This document shows positions 12,201-24,500 of a stretch of DNA of 64,000 bases, in pieces (positions within the stretch are counted from its first letter, which is position 1; every line of letters starts with the position of its first letter). A program made the translations under genes and the position numbers. The DNA is from Cyclina sinensis (lineage: Eukaryota > Mollusca > Bivalvia > Venerida > Veneridae). Below the pieces are notes generated by a model. It saw only the letters and a program-made list of their open reading frames with translations. It was not told where the DNA came from and did no database searches. The DNA lies in assembly GCA_012932295.1 (NCBI GenBank), contig JAAONU010000016.1, positions 35,123,241 to 35,187,240 on the forward strand. Direction: 5' to 3'.

Positions 12201-15200
12201 TAATGCCACCTATTACTTAAATCGTTCCTTCACATATAATGTCTCTTAATACTCGAATCATACCTTCACATATAATATCACTTAATACTTGAGTCATACA
12301 CTCATGAAGACAGCCACTAAATACTTGAATCATACCTTCACATATAATTTCACTTAATACTTAAATCATACCTTCACATATAGTGCCAACGTAACCTCCA
12401 TTACAAACACATTTAAAACCTGTCAGCGCGTTTATACATTTTCCGCTATTCAAACACGGGTTGCTTTTACAGCTGTCTTCAATCAGTGCACTGTGAGCTG
12501 AAAAAAAGTTTCGAATGGCAGCCAATACACAAGTCTCAAATGTCTGCCCTGTCAGTACTAAAACAATTAAGTAGTTCCAGCAAGGTCATTATCTTTATTC
12601 TTTCCCATATCTACACAAATTTAAGAGTCTAGCATCATTTTTTTTACAGGATCAAAGTTTCACATATGTCTTTCACATTCTCCATTTCTACCTTAAACTA
12701 TTAATAGGCAAAGTTTTATAAAAGTAGACTCTGATTAATTCGGCGATTAAAGGAAATGGATTTTCAACCAGAAGGAAGTACATACAAACAGACAGAAAAA
12801 CGGAAAACGAACTCAAAACTATCATGGATATTGTACAAAAAGTATTTATATCCATCGATAATCTGAGTTTCATGAACATAACTTAAGTAGCTTTGAGAGT
12901 TATTATCCATATTTTGCGGACAGATGAATGGACAGGTGGACGGGGAGTTTACGTAAGGTCTCCTCTGGCGATTAAGTAACAGGGAAGATAGAAATCTTTC
13001 GTATGAGACTTACCTGTAGCAGCACAGCCTTGAACTGGTTTGGTCCATACAGGGACTCCTATGCTGTCTACGCAGCTCACCTCACCCGGACCAATTGCAA
13101 CAAGTCCAGAGTCGCAAAGAAAAGCGACAACTGGTCTAGGCTTTATAATCGGTGGATCAAGTGAACCATTCTGTGTGACAGAGGAAGATGTGCAACCTCG
13201 AAAAAAAGAAATGAATGATTTATTAATAAAGTAGAAAGCTGAACTTCGTGTTCTATTCAGTATATTTCCTTTGAGAATATTTTAAATAAGACGACAAAAC
13301 GTAAACGCTGCCGACTTTGAACAATAATTCCAGCTTTCATTTCCAAAATGCAAAATTAATGTTTTTGATACTGAACAATGCATCACTTCCAATTTCTCCA
13401 AAGGTGAAAAGGATATTTATTTTTAGAATCTCTTACACTGTCTCTTAAACTGCTGTTTCAGATCATAAAGTTGTTTTCTACTTGTGTCTCAAGATCTTTA
13501 CCTGGACATTTATTAGCTGGAACCGACCATGTTGGTCCTTGTGTTCCGGGTAAACACGTGGTTGTTACAGGCTCGTGGTGTCCTGAAACGCCGGTACATT
13601 TATATTCTCTCGTAGCCTGTAACGTGTTCGGACCAGGCATTATGTTACCGCAACCAAAAACCTCGTCTGGATCTGGACATGCTGCAATTCAATGTCATTG
13701 TATGTTAGAGACTTCCACGAGGTGGCGTATTTTCAATCTGTTGAAAAATGTGCACAGGGCTACAAACTGACACTGACTGAAATTACCAACTTACCATATA
13801 TAAGCTATATTCAAAAGTGAAGAAGTAAGACAGATGTCAGCTTTCTGGGTCAAATATATGTGCTCTTAATGAAACCACATTAAAAAACAATAGGTAAAAC
13901 GTTTTGAGCTCAACCGAGAAAAAAAATAAGAGTGAAAGAAAATCAACGTGGTCATTATTTGGACTGAGAAATACAGAGATTTAAAAGTTTCTATCGATAG
14001 TCGGAATACTTGACATGGACAGCCCAAATTAATATGTACCTGGTCTCTGTAAAAGTACTTACTAGTGTTACTGAAAATCACAGTCTAGCTATATTTCTTG
14101 TTTTCTTTAAGATAATTCATTGTAAAAACATCTTAATCACTTAATGACTTTCTTTCTACAGCAGTGTCTTTAGTACAAACTTAAAACACATATCGTTGAT
14201 CGTTGGTCACAAGGTCAAAGCTTTTGATAAGGTGACTCATTTGGTTGTTTTTACCTTCTGCAACTCTTATCATGTGACTGTTATGCTTTTTTTATTCATG
14301 TTCCTCACATCTCACAGTCACTTTCTTGTCAGCATATACATTCATTTTGTGATGAAAACAGACAAAAAGGTTCCCCACCACTTCGATGTTAACGTGTACA
14401 TTGATAGCTTCTTAAGAAGTAAATGCAAAATGAGCAAATCGTTTGATATGGAAAAATATGGAAAAAACTTTGCTTGTTTTTGCATGGAAATGGAATATTA
14501 TCGAAATGTATCTTTTGGTTTACAATTCAAGTATTTTCTGTTTGTTGGCTGTTTATTGCTATTCTTGAAAAGTGATAAGACTCCAGTCGTTACAAGTAAG
14601 GTTTCATGGTTTTCAAAAAAAATCATTTGCTAAGAAGTAAACGTGAATGAAATAGAACATACCAAGGCAAGCCAGATGAAGCTGTGTCCATGTTTGATCT
14701 TGTTGGCATCTTATTGATGGATCACCCATCGGCTGGAACCCATCGGCACATGTATAAGTACGAATACTGCCCACTCTGCGACCGCCACGGTTCAACTTTC
14801 CGAAGAGAAAACCAGGCGGTGGCGGACAGACTGAAAACATACCCAGCAAACTGATACATTAAAGTAGCACAAGGAAATGAACATGTTTTTATTCATATAA
14901 GAAAATCTGTATCCTCATAAAACAGGCCACAGATAATATAAAGATACGATAAAAACTTTCAACTAGTCAAATTTATGGCTTGCACTTATTCTGAAAAATT
15001 ATAGACATCTATCAAATATGATCGGAGAATTTGTAACCATGTTTTTTTTCTTTTGAACAAATCGACTTTTTTCATCTAACTTTACAATAACAAAATAATG
15101 CGACTGATAATATAATGTTATCTATAATGCATCTCTTAGACAATGTAAAATTGAAAAAACTACACTCACCTCTTCTTCTTGGTGACTGTGATGTTACAAG

Positions 15201-15242
15201 CGTTAAGTGTGAAAGCCAGATGAAAGAGAAGAGGAATAACAT
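9273..15242 (-). CDS. Secreted CCP-EGF-fibrinogen domain protein
   Basis: Ten coding exons, each with GT/AG borders and matching phase: 15170-15242, 14663-14830, 13502-13681, 13014-13196, 12372-12497, 11838-11915, 11128-11322, 10649-10713, 10089-10283, 9273-9395 (1386 nt, 461 aa). Exon 1 encodes a signal peptide (MLFLFSFIWLSHLTLVTS). Exons 2-4 each hold one CCP/sushi domain (residues about 25-201). Exon 5 is one EGF domain (about 210-243, C-x4-NPC-x3-GKC pattern). Exons 6-10 form a fibrinogen-related domain with landmarks VYTIQPS, CDMETDGGGWTV and GGWWYKMTKCYTADFNG. Domain-bounding introns are all phase 1, typical of shuffled modules. The usual acidic calcium loop is weak (TTIDNPSAG), so calcium dependence is doubtful. 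Such proteins are secreted lectins or adhesion factors, often immune in molluscs; ligand unknown. A candidate AATAAA (minus strand) is at 9089-9094. Confidence 0.88.
12130..12386 (-). repeat. Tandem copies of the exon 5 splice donor border
   Basis: On the minus strand the end of exon 5, TATATGTGAAG followed by GTATGA, recurs in intron 5. Two copies keep the full donor, at about 12257-12271 and 12329-12343. At least two more near 12160 and 12225 are mutated. The unit is about 35-40 bp. Use of a decoy donor would read into TAA directly after the true border, giving a truncated protein. Confidence 0.7.
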
Positions 15243-17879
15243 TTCTTATTTCCGCTTCCTTTGGTAGACTTTTCTGAAGAAAGAAAAACATTTTGATAAC
15301 TGTTGTACCATATAATATAACCAAATTCAGCAACGTGTAGAAATTTCAAGAACTTTTTATGAAGAAGATTAATATTACAGTGTTTTTTCACTATTTCACA
15401 ATATTTCAGTAGTATCGTGTTATACCAACCTGTTATACCAACCTGTAATTCACCTTGAATGTTTTTTCATAAAAATTCTGCGAACTATCTGTCTAATATA
15501 TTTATTCCGAATACAAGGTGACTGTCCTGAATGATTTTTTTACAATTATTTCATAGACAAACCAACGTAAACTACACAAAAATGTTACGCTCCGATTACA
15601 ATGCAATGCCCACTAACGCTGAAGGTATTTTTATTCTTCTTCCTGTAATATTTCATGAACGAGACGAAGCGTTAAAGTATTTTGTACGACTGTTAGGCTA
15701 TAGCATCAGGACATTATCCATTTCACCGAGTTAGAAAAGATTCTCCAAATCAAAGCTTCTACCAAATTTAAGTAATTCTCACCAACTTTAGTTTTCTCAT
15801 TGTTCAAAACAGGACGCAAATTGTTCGTTTTCTTAATCATTCATCATTGTTTTTTCAGCAGTTCACCGAAGTGTGTCTTACGTCAACCTAAATATATACA
15901 CACCTATTTTAACTCATACCTGTTGATTCTACAAGATGGTATTTATGTCATCCGAATTCTACACAACATTAATGTCAACAATTATTTACAAAAACAGAAT
16001 GATTGGAAAACAAATAAAAACAAACCTTATGAAGGAGGGAACCTTGTAATCAACTAAACACCGCCGAAAAACAGTTTCAGTGCTATACATAATTCAATGA
16101 ACACGTATTCATTGACGAAAACCATTAATTACCACTATCAATCAGTCCGTAATTTATCATTATAAAGGGGAAACGGTATTCAACAATAAAAAAACATGCA
16201 CGTGATATTATTGCAAGTATTTCCTTACATAATCATAAAAACATTATATTGTAAAACTTAATGGTTGTAGTCCAACGACTTTGATAATCCAAGGCAACAC
16301 AATGGTACAGTACAAATGCCAATGATAACCGAGAAGTCCTTTTTGAATTTATAATGAAGTGAAATCCCAAAATAACATTTCAAAAATTAATATCATCATT
16401 AGAAGAACAATTAAACAAATGTATCTCACCAAAGCAAAATTGATCAATCTAAGGGTTTTCAAGTTTTAGCAAAACCATATTGAATTTCTCCCTTGTTTGC
16501 TGTAAGAACGAGTTCTGTATTGCTTTCAGCACTTCTTGCACGTGAGATGCATATTAGCACACTTTTACTATGACTTTGAAAAGAAATGACAAGTTTATAC
16601 TTCGAACTTCTCCAGAAGTACTGTGTAAAGACATAGTGCTTGTTAGTCTGGCATCAAAAACAAAACCAATTAAGTATTTAAGCCACAAAATGAATAGAAT
16701 TTCTGTTTACGAATCTTTGTCTGGTTGGCTGAATTGAGTTTAACGCCTTCTAACCGTCAAAATCATTTCAGGCAGGCAGCTTACCTAACCACCAGCCGTG
16801 GTAGGGACCAGGACTAGACTCCCCTTCTCTGTTTTAACTCAGGAAGCTTAAACAACTCATCCTGCCAAAAACTTACAGGACTGTGTACAGAGAGGATTTG
16901 TAAAGAGTTAAGGATAGTTTTTCCTGCAATGCTATCTTTATTTGCTTCTTTGTCTGAACTGAAGTCTGACAGTTTCAAAAAACTTATCATTTCCTCTTCG
17001 ATTCACTTCTTTATATCTATTTACCAAGAAGAACATCAGAATCCTTTTTTTTTCACAATTTTTGATGTTTTTCAAATGCAGACAAACGGAAATGCATTTT
17101 TCTAACAGGAATGAAGCAACCAAAAATTTTATCTTTGAAAAATTCACGTTTCACAGAGGTTTATATTTTCTTGTAGATCTTCATTTAATCTCTAAAAGGA
17201 AAAGAAAGGTCTTATTAAAGAAAATGGAAAATCACTTCTGTCATGTGAAAATTCCTCTAAAATGACCAAAACGTCTGAGCTAATTTTTACGAGTAGATTG
17301 GGTTTAAAAAGCTTTCTGTCATGCTAACAATTCTGAATGTACATGAACATAAAAATGTTTCTACACTATTGTAAATATTTTAGTAAAATTATTCTAACAA
17401 AAGAGAATTCCAGATTAAGGCAAATATGTTCAAAACAGGAAATGCAAAAAAATATGGTCCGCTGTATATTGAATTCTATATTTTTGCAAAGTCATTTTTT
17501 TCTATCTGTGGTTAGTTTACAGTTCTAGCATTACTGAAATTATACTTAACAGAAATTCAAAAGGAAGAAATGATTATGAAATTCAAAGAAGAAAAAAAAT
17601 CGAAAAATACTGTACCATAAGTTTGATCTAAACAAACAGTAGACAATAATTTTCAACATTTCTACACTGACAAAATGATGATAGGTTATCTCTAATGTAA
17701 CTGATAATTAAATAAAGTTATCACTCATAAATTTAGATAACAATGTTCTCGTGTGTTGTAATACATTCGGATATACTTTCATTGATAATTATCATTTTAT
17801 AAACTGCACTTGTGCACTATTATTAAGACACCATTCCAATCATTGTTAAAATGACAGGATACACATAAATACGTGTTGG
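15243..17879. other. Gap between fibrinogen gene and orphan membrane exon
   Basis: It should hold the promoter and 5' untranslated part of the minus-strand fibrinogen gene and any upstream exons of the plus-strand membrane protein. Short frames at 15531-15734, 15800-16057 and 17062-17265 have no recognisable domain or signal peptide. I see no CCP, EGF or other cysteine-rich exon here. Confidence 0.35.
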
Positions 17880-18472
17880 ATGTGTCAAAATGTGTGTAAC
17901 ACTGGACTAAATGGAAAATACTTGACTTTGCTTTCAAGGAAGTGTTGTAACACCCTAAACATGGTGCCTTTAGCTGAAGCTAACCTCGAAACTTCGACAA
18001 AACATTTTTCTTCAACCACGGTCAGCCATGATGACTCTGATTACGTCAGTCTCGTTTGGATTATTCCTACAGTTATCGTCGTAGTGGCTGTGCTGTTTTG
18101 TATAGCAGCAATGTTATTTTACTGTGTCAAACATACCGAACTATTTGTTATCAAACATTGCAAAAAGTTCGCTTGCTGCTGCCGATCAAAAGACAGGGAT
18201 GGCGAATATATTCATCTTAATGAAACGTATCACTTGTATAACGAAAACTACATGATAAATGGTAATTTAATTTCTTTCACCCTAACGTACTTACTAAACT
18301 GATAACATATACCTCATAATATTATTATCTTCAGAATCTGAAATTATACTTAGTTCAACATTCTTACTAACAAATCTTTTTTTCTTAAATTAAATACCAT
18401 TTAGTGGTCAGAGAACCGTTCCGTTGCGTCTATTGTCGCCATTGTTATTCAACAAATGAGGTCTCCATGTAA
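17880..18472 (+). CDS. Orphan transmembrane and tail exons, unknown gene
   Basis: A frame open from 17880 contains a Thr/Ser-rich stalk, a strong membrane span (WIIPTVIVVVAVLFCIAAML, about residues 60-80 of the frame) and a basic, cysteine-rich inner segment (HCKKFACCCRSKD). It ends at a donor after 18261 in phase 1. A plausible last exon at 18405-18472 restores the phase and adds a short REPFRCVYCRHC-containing tail before a stop. The true 5' border is unknown: the ATG at 17880 may not be a start, and an acceptor just after 17857 or near 17940 is possible. No extracellular exon was found, so this may be the 3' end of a gene with distant exons, or a gene fragment. I do not recognise the family. 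Confidence 0.3.
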
Positions 18473-20517
18473 GTCGGTCTTTGTTGGCAGTACCTGTGGA
18501 ATTTGTGCCATTTATGTAACTAATGGTCATCTAAGTCCTCCGTCCGTTTGTCAGTTCTTGGAAACTGTTTTAGTCCTCGGTCATTCGGGACAGGCAAAGC
18601 AGTCGTTTTGCTTTTGAATAAATACTTAACCATCCTACAGGTGATGTGTCTGATTTAACACAAATGACCTGCGAAAAAATTCAGTAAATGTTTAAATAAT
18701 TGTGAACTCATATCCTTAACCAAAACATCCAGTTAGCCGAACGTTTAATCCACTGGTTGCCCCAACCATAGTTTATACAATTAGATGCAGAAGTCACCAT
18801 AAAATCTTGTGACGATTTAAACTTCATAATGATTTAACTACTGTGAACCTGTGCAGAAAAAATCTCAATTAATTTGACTATATTCTGAGCAGATTTAAGT
18901 AAACTTCTTTTTCTTCAAAAGTATCAAAAAGATAAAGAAATTGCTGAATGTTAGGGATGACCCAACTTATCACAAAATTACCAACGTAAAGTTTATAAGT
19001 TGATACAGATTAAACAGAGCTGTGGCTCATGTCATGCCTCCTTATTATTGCCACTGTTGGCAAATTTGTAAAGGTTAACTTGGTAACCAGAGAAGAGAAA
19101 ACAATTCCCTAGTTGAAAAGGAAGATATATTTCTGGAGAAAAATATACTGGTAGCTTAGTAATGTAACTCGTCACACAAATAGTACAGTGTCACTATTCA
19201 AGGATAGCTTAGTGGTTATTTATGCTCGTAAATGGTTGAAACTATATTTTATCCAGTCTCATCGAAGTATTTTTCAATTTTATTGATTGTGTATTTAGGT
19301 TTATCAGCAGTCACCTCTACCTCTGTTAATCGAGATAAGTTGCACTAAATATACAGAATACAATACTAGCCACTAAGGTAATTGGTGTCTGTTAGTACGA
19401 AAAAATGCTTCCTCGTATACACTAAACTACGTAAAAGAACATTGGAAAATATACAATTAATTTACTATTAAAAAACAATAGGGTCAGAACAAACTCAGTG
19501 AGAAAACGATTTGACGACTTGACAAAACTTGACGAAAAAGGTCGAAAATTGTCTTACTGAAAGACCCCACAATTATAAATTGCTAGTTTGCAATGATTAA
19601 TGAATGATTCATAATTAATATGAGGGACAAGAATTATAACAGCAAGACGTCAAAAATAGTTTTATTATAATGAATAATATTTTATACTAACGCTATAATA
19701 TATATGAGTTATTAAAGAAATCAGCTTGCTTAGTGTTATAGTAATGTCTCCGTGTAACTCACATATTTCGACTGATTGTGTTGGTTTTTTTTTGCATATT
19801 TGTAGTTGGAGAAACTTTTTTAAAATCTATTTCGTATTTCTCTGCGAATTGTCTATAATCAGTTTTTTGTTGTTGTTTTCTTGCAGATAATCGATGAGGT
19901 TCTTCCGAATTGAAATGATGATTTTGGATTTCGACCGACTGAGTGTTCGGCGTTCAACTTGTGAACACAAGAAAAAAATATAGATGCAATACTTCATCCA
20001 AAATGTCAATTTGTCTCTGCTGTCACAAAATGAACTATTTATCATCACTTTAGTAATTATTTATATAAACAATTTTGCTGCTGTACAAATTTTTTAAGGA
20101 AAATCCCGAAATGTAATCTCATTACAGTCAACATATAACTTGACATGAGAAGTGAAGTGGACAAAAAAGTCTTTATTTTTTCTTAATTTGTATTATATCT
20201 CCTTGTCGTTTCCTTGTCCAAAGCCTTACAATTAACAGAAACATGTTCAGCTATAATGTACGAGTATATCAGAGATTATTGAGCGGAACTGCAGGAAATA
20301 AATTTCATAAGTAACTTTTGTTTGCTTCTATATCTTGGTGTTCTATTCTTCCAAGTTTTTGTCCTCTTGTAGATATTTCTTTAGCTTGACTGCTTTTTAT
20401 TTCCTGTTTTTGCCTCAAAACCTTGAATGACTAAATTCTGTATAGGTCGATGGTCTTATTGGCAACCATATGTCTAAAATTTCTTTCAGCTTTTCCGAAG
20501 ACAATATATATGTTCTA

Positions 20518-20572
20518 GAGGACAAGTCGTGGTGAATGATATATATATATATATACAACACGACTTGTCCTC
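20518..20572. repeat. Perfect 14-bp inverted repeat with AT-repeat loop
   Basis: GAGGACAAGTCGTG at 20518-20531 pairs exactly with 20559-20572. The 27-nt loop is mostly (AT)n, which favours cruciform or hairpin extrusion. Confidence 0.8.
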
Positions 20573-20865
20573 GTGACAATAAAAGAGCGTAGACTAATTT
20601 TCCATCGTTGTAAATACTTGGTTTTCTATGATTTATCTGATTTTTGGTGCCATACAACAAATATATGCGACGAGTTACTGGGATCATGGGATCAGCTTTA
20701 AACAGATCCTGTCTGATGATGTTTGATCGCAAGAAAATATACAAATCGATCTAGGATTTAAATCTGCTCATCAATCATAATAGATTATGACCGAACCCCT
20801 TGACGCACAGTAGGTTAATAACCTCTTTTTGTAACAAATCATGTTTTACAAGTTTTGTTATTTCA

Positions 20866-20894
20866 GTTGTTGTTTTTGTTGTTGTTGTTGTTGT
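20866..20894. repeat. (GTT)n microsatellite
   Basis: A slightly interrupted GTT run lies in the intergenic DNA before EGF-A. Confidence 0.7.
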
Positions 20895-21580
20895 GTTTTT
20901 GCAGCTGTAATAGAATATATTCATTTTTAATATAAATAACTGCAAGAACTGGTCTGAAAAAGGCGGATATTTTCACTTTTGAAAATGCATGAGGGGGTTT
21001 TGTCCACCTTGTAAAATGCATGTGAGGATTTTGTACTCCTGTACAAACTTGAGCGAGGGGAGGGGGTTATGTCCGAAGGGGGTGGAGGGGGCTGTCCTGC
21101 ACTCAAAGTACACTCCCTTTGGCTTATTAGTGCACATAAGGGAATACTGAATAAGGTTTTTCTCAAAGATTACAATATTTTCATTTTTAACACAGATGAA
21201 TCATTTTTATTGTCTTTGATTTCAAGTAATACTATAACATACTTTTGTTACGTTTTGAAACGTCAAGTTTGAGTCCCACTACTATCAATGCTTCATGACA
21301 AAATTAATGACTTTTAGTCATTCTAAAGTATTTGATGATAGGACAATGATTACCCAAGTCAGATTAAGTCATCAACTGAATAAACAGAGTGGATTTCTGA
21401 GCGATTAACACATTGATTGGATAAACTTAGGCGGTTTTGATTTTTGATATTTTGTCTTAACACATAATCCAAAATGAATCTAGTAAAGCCTGTGTATAGT
21501 TATGTAAAGTTACGCGTCTCTGCTCGGTCAAAACCGCAGACGATAAGTTTGAGAAAAGTTCACTGAACGGACAGTTAAAG

Positions 21581-24500
21581 ATGCGGATAGCCATTGGTTT
21601 CCTACTATTTCACATTTATTTTTGTGAGGTAAGGTAAGATGATAAAGAAATAGTGGTGATGAATAAGTAAATGCATAGTTGTAAGTAGGGCAAAAAGAAA
21701 TCAGAAAGTGAACAAACAATAAAGGTAGAATAACGAAAACAAAACAAAAAGACGACAAGAATCTCAAACAACAAACAAATACACGCGTAAAGTGATGGTT
21801 AGTTAGCATTTTCAGAGCTAGAAATACCGTTTACCCGATTTTGGTTTATGTTCGTCTATCAGATTTACAGCGGAACTGTTTTGCGTGAAATGGAGTGATT
21901 TCACAATAAGTTGCGTACCTTACAATTAATATGTACAGCACAACCGTTTTTTTTTTCTTTCTTTTTAATTCATATTCAACTTTCTTCGGGTGATGAGATT
22001 AAGAAAACTCTGTAAATTCTAATACATTTTGCTGACACTGTTATGTTCGTCAAAACTTTAATATATTAGGGCTGCAGAGATATCACTACCTTGAATATCG
22101 GTTAGTTACAGCTCAGTATGACCACCACCAGAGGATAACAGATCTCGTCGGATTTTACGTGTGTAGAGACAGGAAACTGACCCCAGTGATTGGGAACCAT
22201 TTTTTGGATTTTAAACAAGCGCTGAACAGAAAATGGATATATTTTACACCTGGAATTAGTTGGTCTAAGGATTTGGATAAGTTGTCGCCTTCCAGCGCTT
22301 GGATTGTGATAAAATGGAGTGTGTCTATATCACCATGATTCACCTCCGGTAGAACTGACGTTTATAGGTTCAAAGGAACAGCCCTCAACAATTTTCAGGA
22401 CTTTATCAAAACATATTTAATAGCGAAACGTATGTCACAAAATACAAATGACATTTTGATAGCAATAAGGATCTTACCTTGTGAAGACAGCCAGCAATGC
22501 ACCTTCACGTGACACTCTCGATTGTTCTTTTAGTTCCGTTTACTCTCTAGCTTTGTTCCCCTTTTCTTTCATCTATCCAACTTCATGTAACGAACTGAAA
22601 AGATGGTGGACCCTTACTATTAACTCATCAAGCGCGCTGTGCGAATGAATTCGTTAAAGATTTGGTTGAAATGCTGCATATAATATAAAAAGAAGTGTCC
22701 GAAGGTATAAAATATTAGTGCATAGTTATTGAAATATTGTTTTTATATAGTATGAAGTGCACCTAAAAATAGATGTCATAATTGCGCCAAATCTCTATTT
22801 CAGTGCAAATACAAACAAGAACAAACTGCATGAAGCGGCGTTAAATCGAAAGTTAAAAAATGAAAACCGATGTTTTTTTTCCCTATAAATATAAGATGGA
22901 ATCTTTGCAACAAAAACGTATATAATGCGGACGTAGCCGCTTGAATTACATGCACGCAGTTTTTGGCAAAAACTGTCAACTTCTTTGAGAAGGATCTTGC
23001 TCTTAGGATGACACTTTGAATATTGAAAGTATACAACCTCGTTGATTCCTTACGTTTATCGAGCGTTTCTTGCATTTTATGTTTTGTACCGAAAACCTTG
23101 GCGCAAGGTCACTGGACCATCGACCGACGTATAAACAGTCCGTGTCTTCAACAGAGTACGTTGTACCTTCAACCAAAGAAATAAAAATCACTTTTTGTCA
23201 AAATAAGACGAAGAAAATATAGCTCAGTGCAAGACATTTAATGACCACATAAAAAATAAAACACATCACCTCAAGATTGAACGCTTTCAAGTATTAGGAG
23301 AAAAAGATAGTTAAAGTTGATTTTTTTAATATAGAACTAACCGGTATGTCATCAACAAAGGTAGATACTTCAAAGTATCCAGTACAAACATTCATAATTT
23401 GCAAAATCGGATTCCTTTTCAAGTGGCATGTAAATTTTTGCAGATAAGCTCTTGTTCTTGCGTGCATATATTGTGGAATAGCATTGTCAGCTATTTTAAA
23501 GTCCAAATGTAGTAAGTAATACTTGCACCAAAAGAAGTTTGAAAACTACCAACACACAGCTCTTTATAACTGTATAAATTTAGGCCTGCAAACATGTCGT
23601 CATTAGTACTGTTCGGTATAAATTTAGGCATGCAAACATGTCGTTATTGGTACTGTTCGGTATAAATTTAGGCCTGCAAACATGTCGTCATTGGTACTGT
23701 TCGGTATAAATTTAGGCCTGCAAACATGTAGTCATTGGTACTGTTCGGTATAAATTTAGGCCTGCAAACATGTCGTCATTGGTACTGTTCGGTATAAATT
23801 TAGGCCTGCAAACATGTCGTCATTGGTACTGTTCGGTATAAATTTAGGCCTGCAAACATGTCGTCATTGGTACTGTTCGGTATAAATTTAGGCCTGCAAA
23901 CATGTCGTCATTGGTACTGTTCGGTATAAATTTAGGCCTGCAAACATGTCGTCATTGGTACTGTTCGGTCTTGTTCTGTCTTCAGATACACGGGAATGTA
24001 ACACCAAATTTCGTAAAGTGTGGGACTCTGAAATGTCTAAATAACGCTCAATGTTCACTTGACAAAAAGTCGTGCCAGTGTCGCCGTGGATATCAAGTAA
24101 GTGTAGCAAAACAGCACTTTGACAAAACCATTTTGTGCATGAAGTATTTCACACGAAATAATTGTCTTTCTTTCAGAAAGAATGAACACTGGTTTTATTT
24201 CATTAAATAAATCCCTAGTTTTCGGCTGTTGTGTGAGTTACTTTACACTAAGCACAAAAAGGAGTTTCGTTACTTCAGAATTTCCAATTCTTAATTGAAT
24301 AGAGTCATCTTATGGTCAAATTAAGTATCTGGTCTATTAAGTAATTCGATTGTTGAACAAGAAGTTATAATTCACTTGTATAAAGTTATGAATCAAGTTA
24401 TTTTAATTTAAGCGTTGCGTAGTAGTTTAGCAATGTATTTCATTTCAGGGCAATGAATGTCAAGATGATATCGACGAATGTACCCGTGGACACCCGTGCG

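Larger units (their letters stand above)
18473..21580. other. Intergenic DNA before EGF-A
   Basis: AT-rich sequence with no convincing exon. It includes the hairpin at 20518-20572, a (GTT)n run near 20866-20894 and a purine-rich patch near 21050-21100. The EGF-A promoter should lie in the last few hundred bases, but no clear TATA box is seen. Confidence 0.35.

Noticed and set aside
14196..14633. 145-codon plus-strand frame in a fibrinogen-gene intron
   Set aside because: Low-complexity hydrophobic and aromatic composition, no recognisable domain, antisense inside an intron; likely chance.
23571..23970. CRISPR-like array
   Set aside because: Units are contiguous with no unique spacers, and the setting is a eukaryotic intron; it is a minisatellite.
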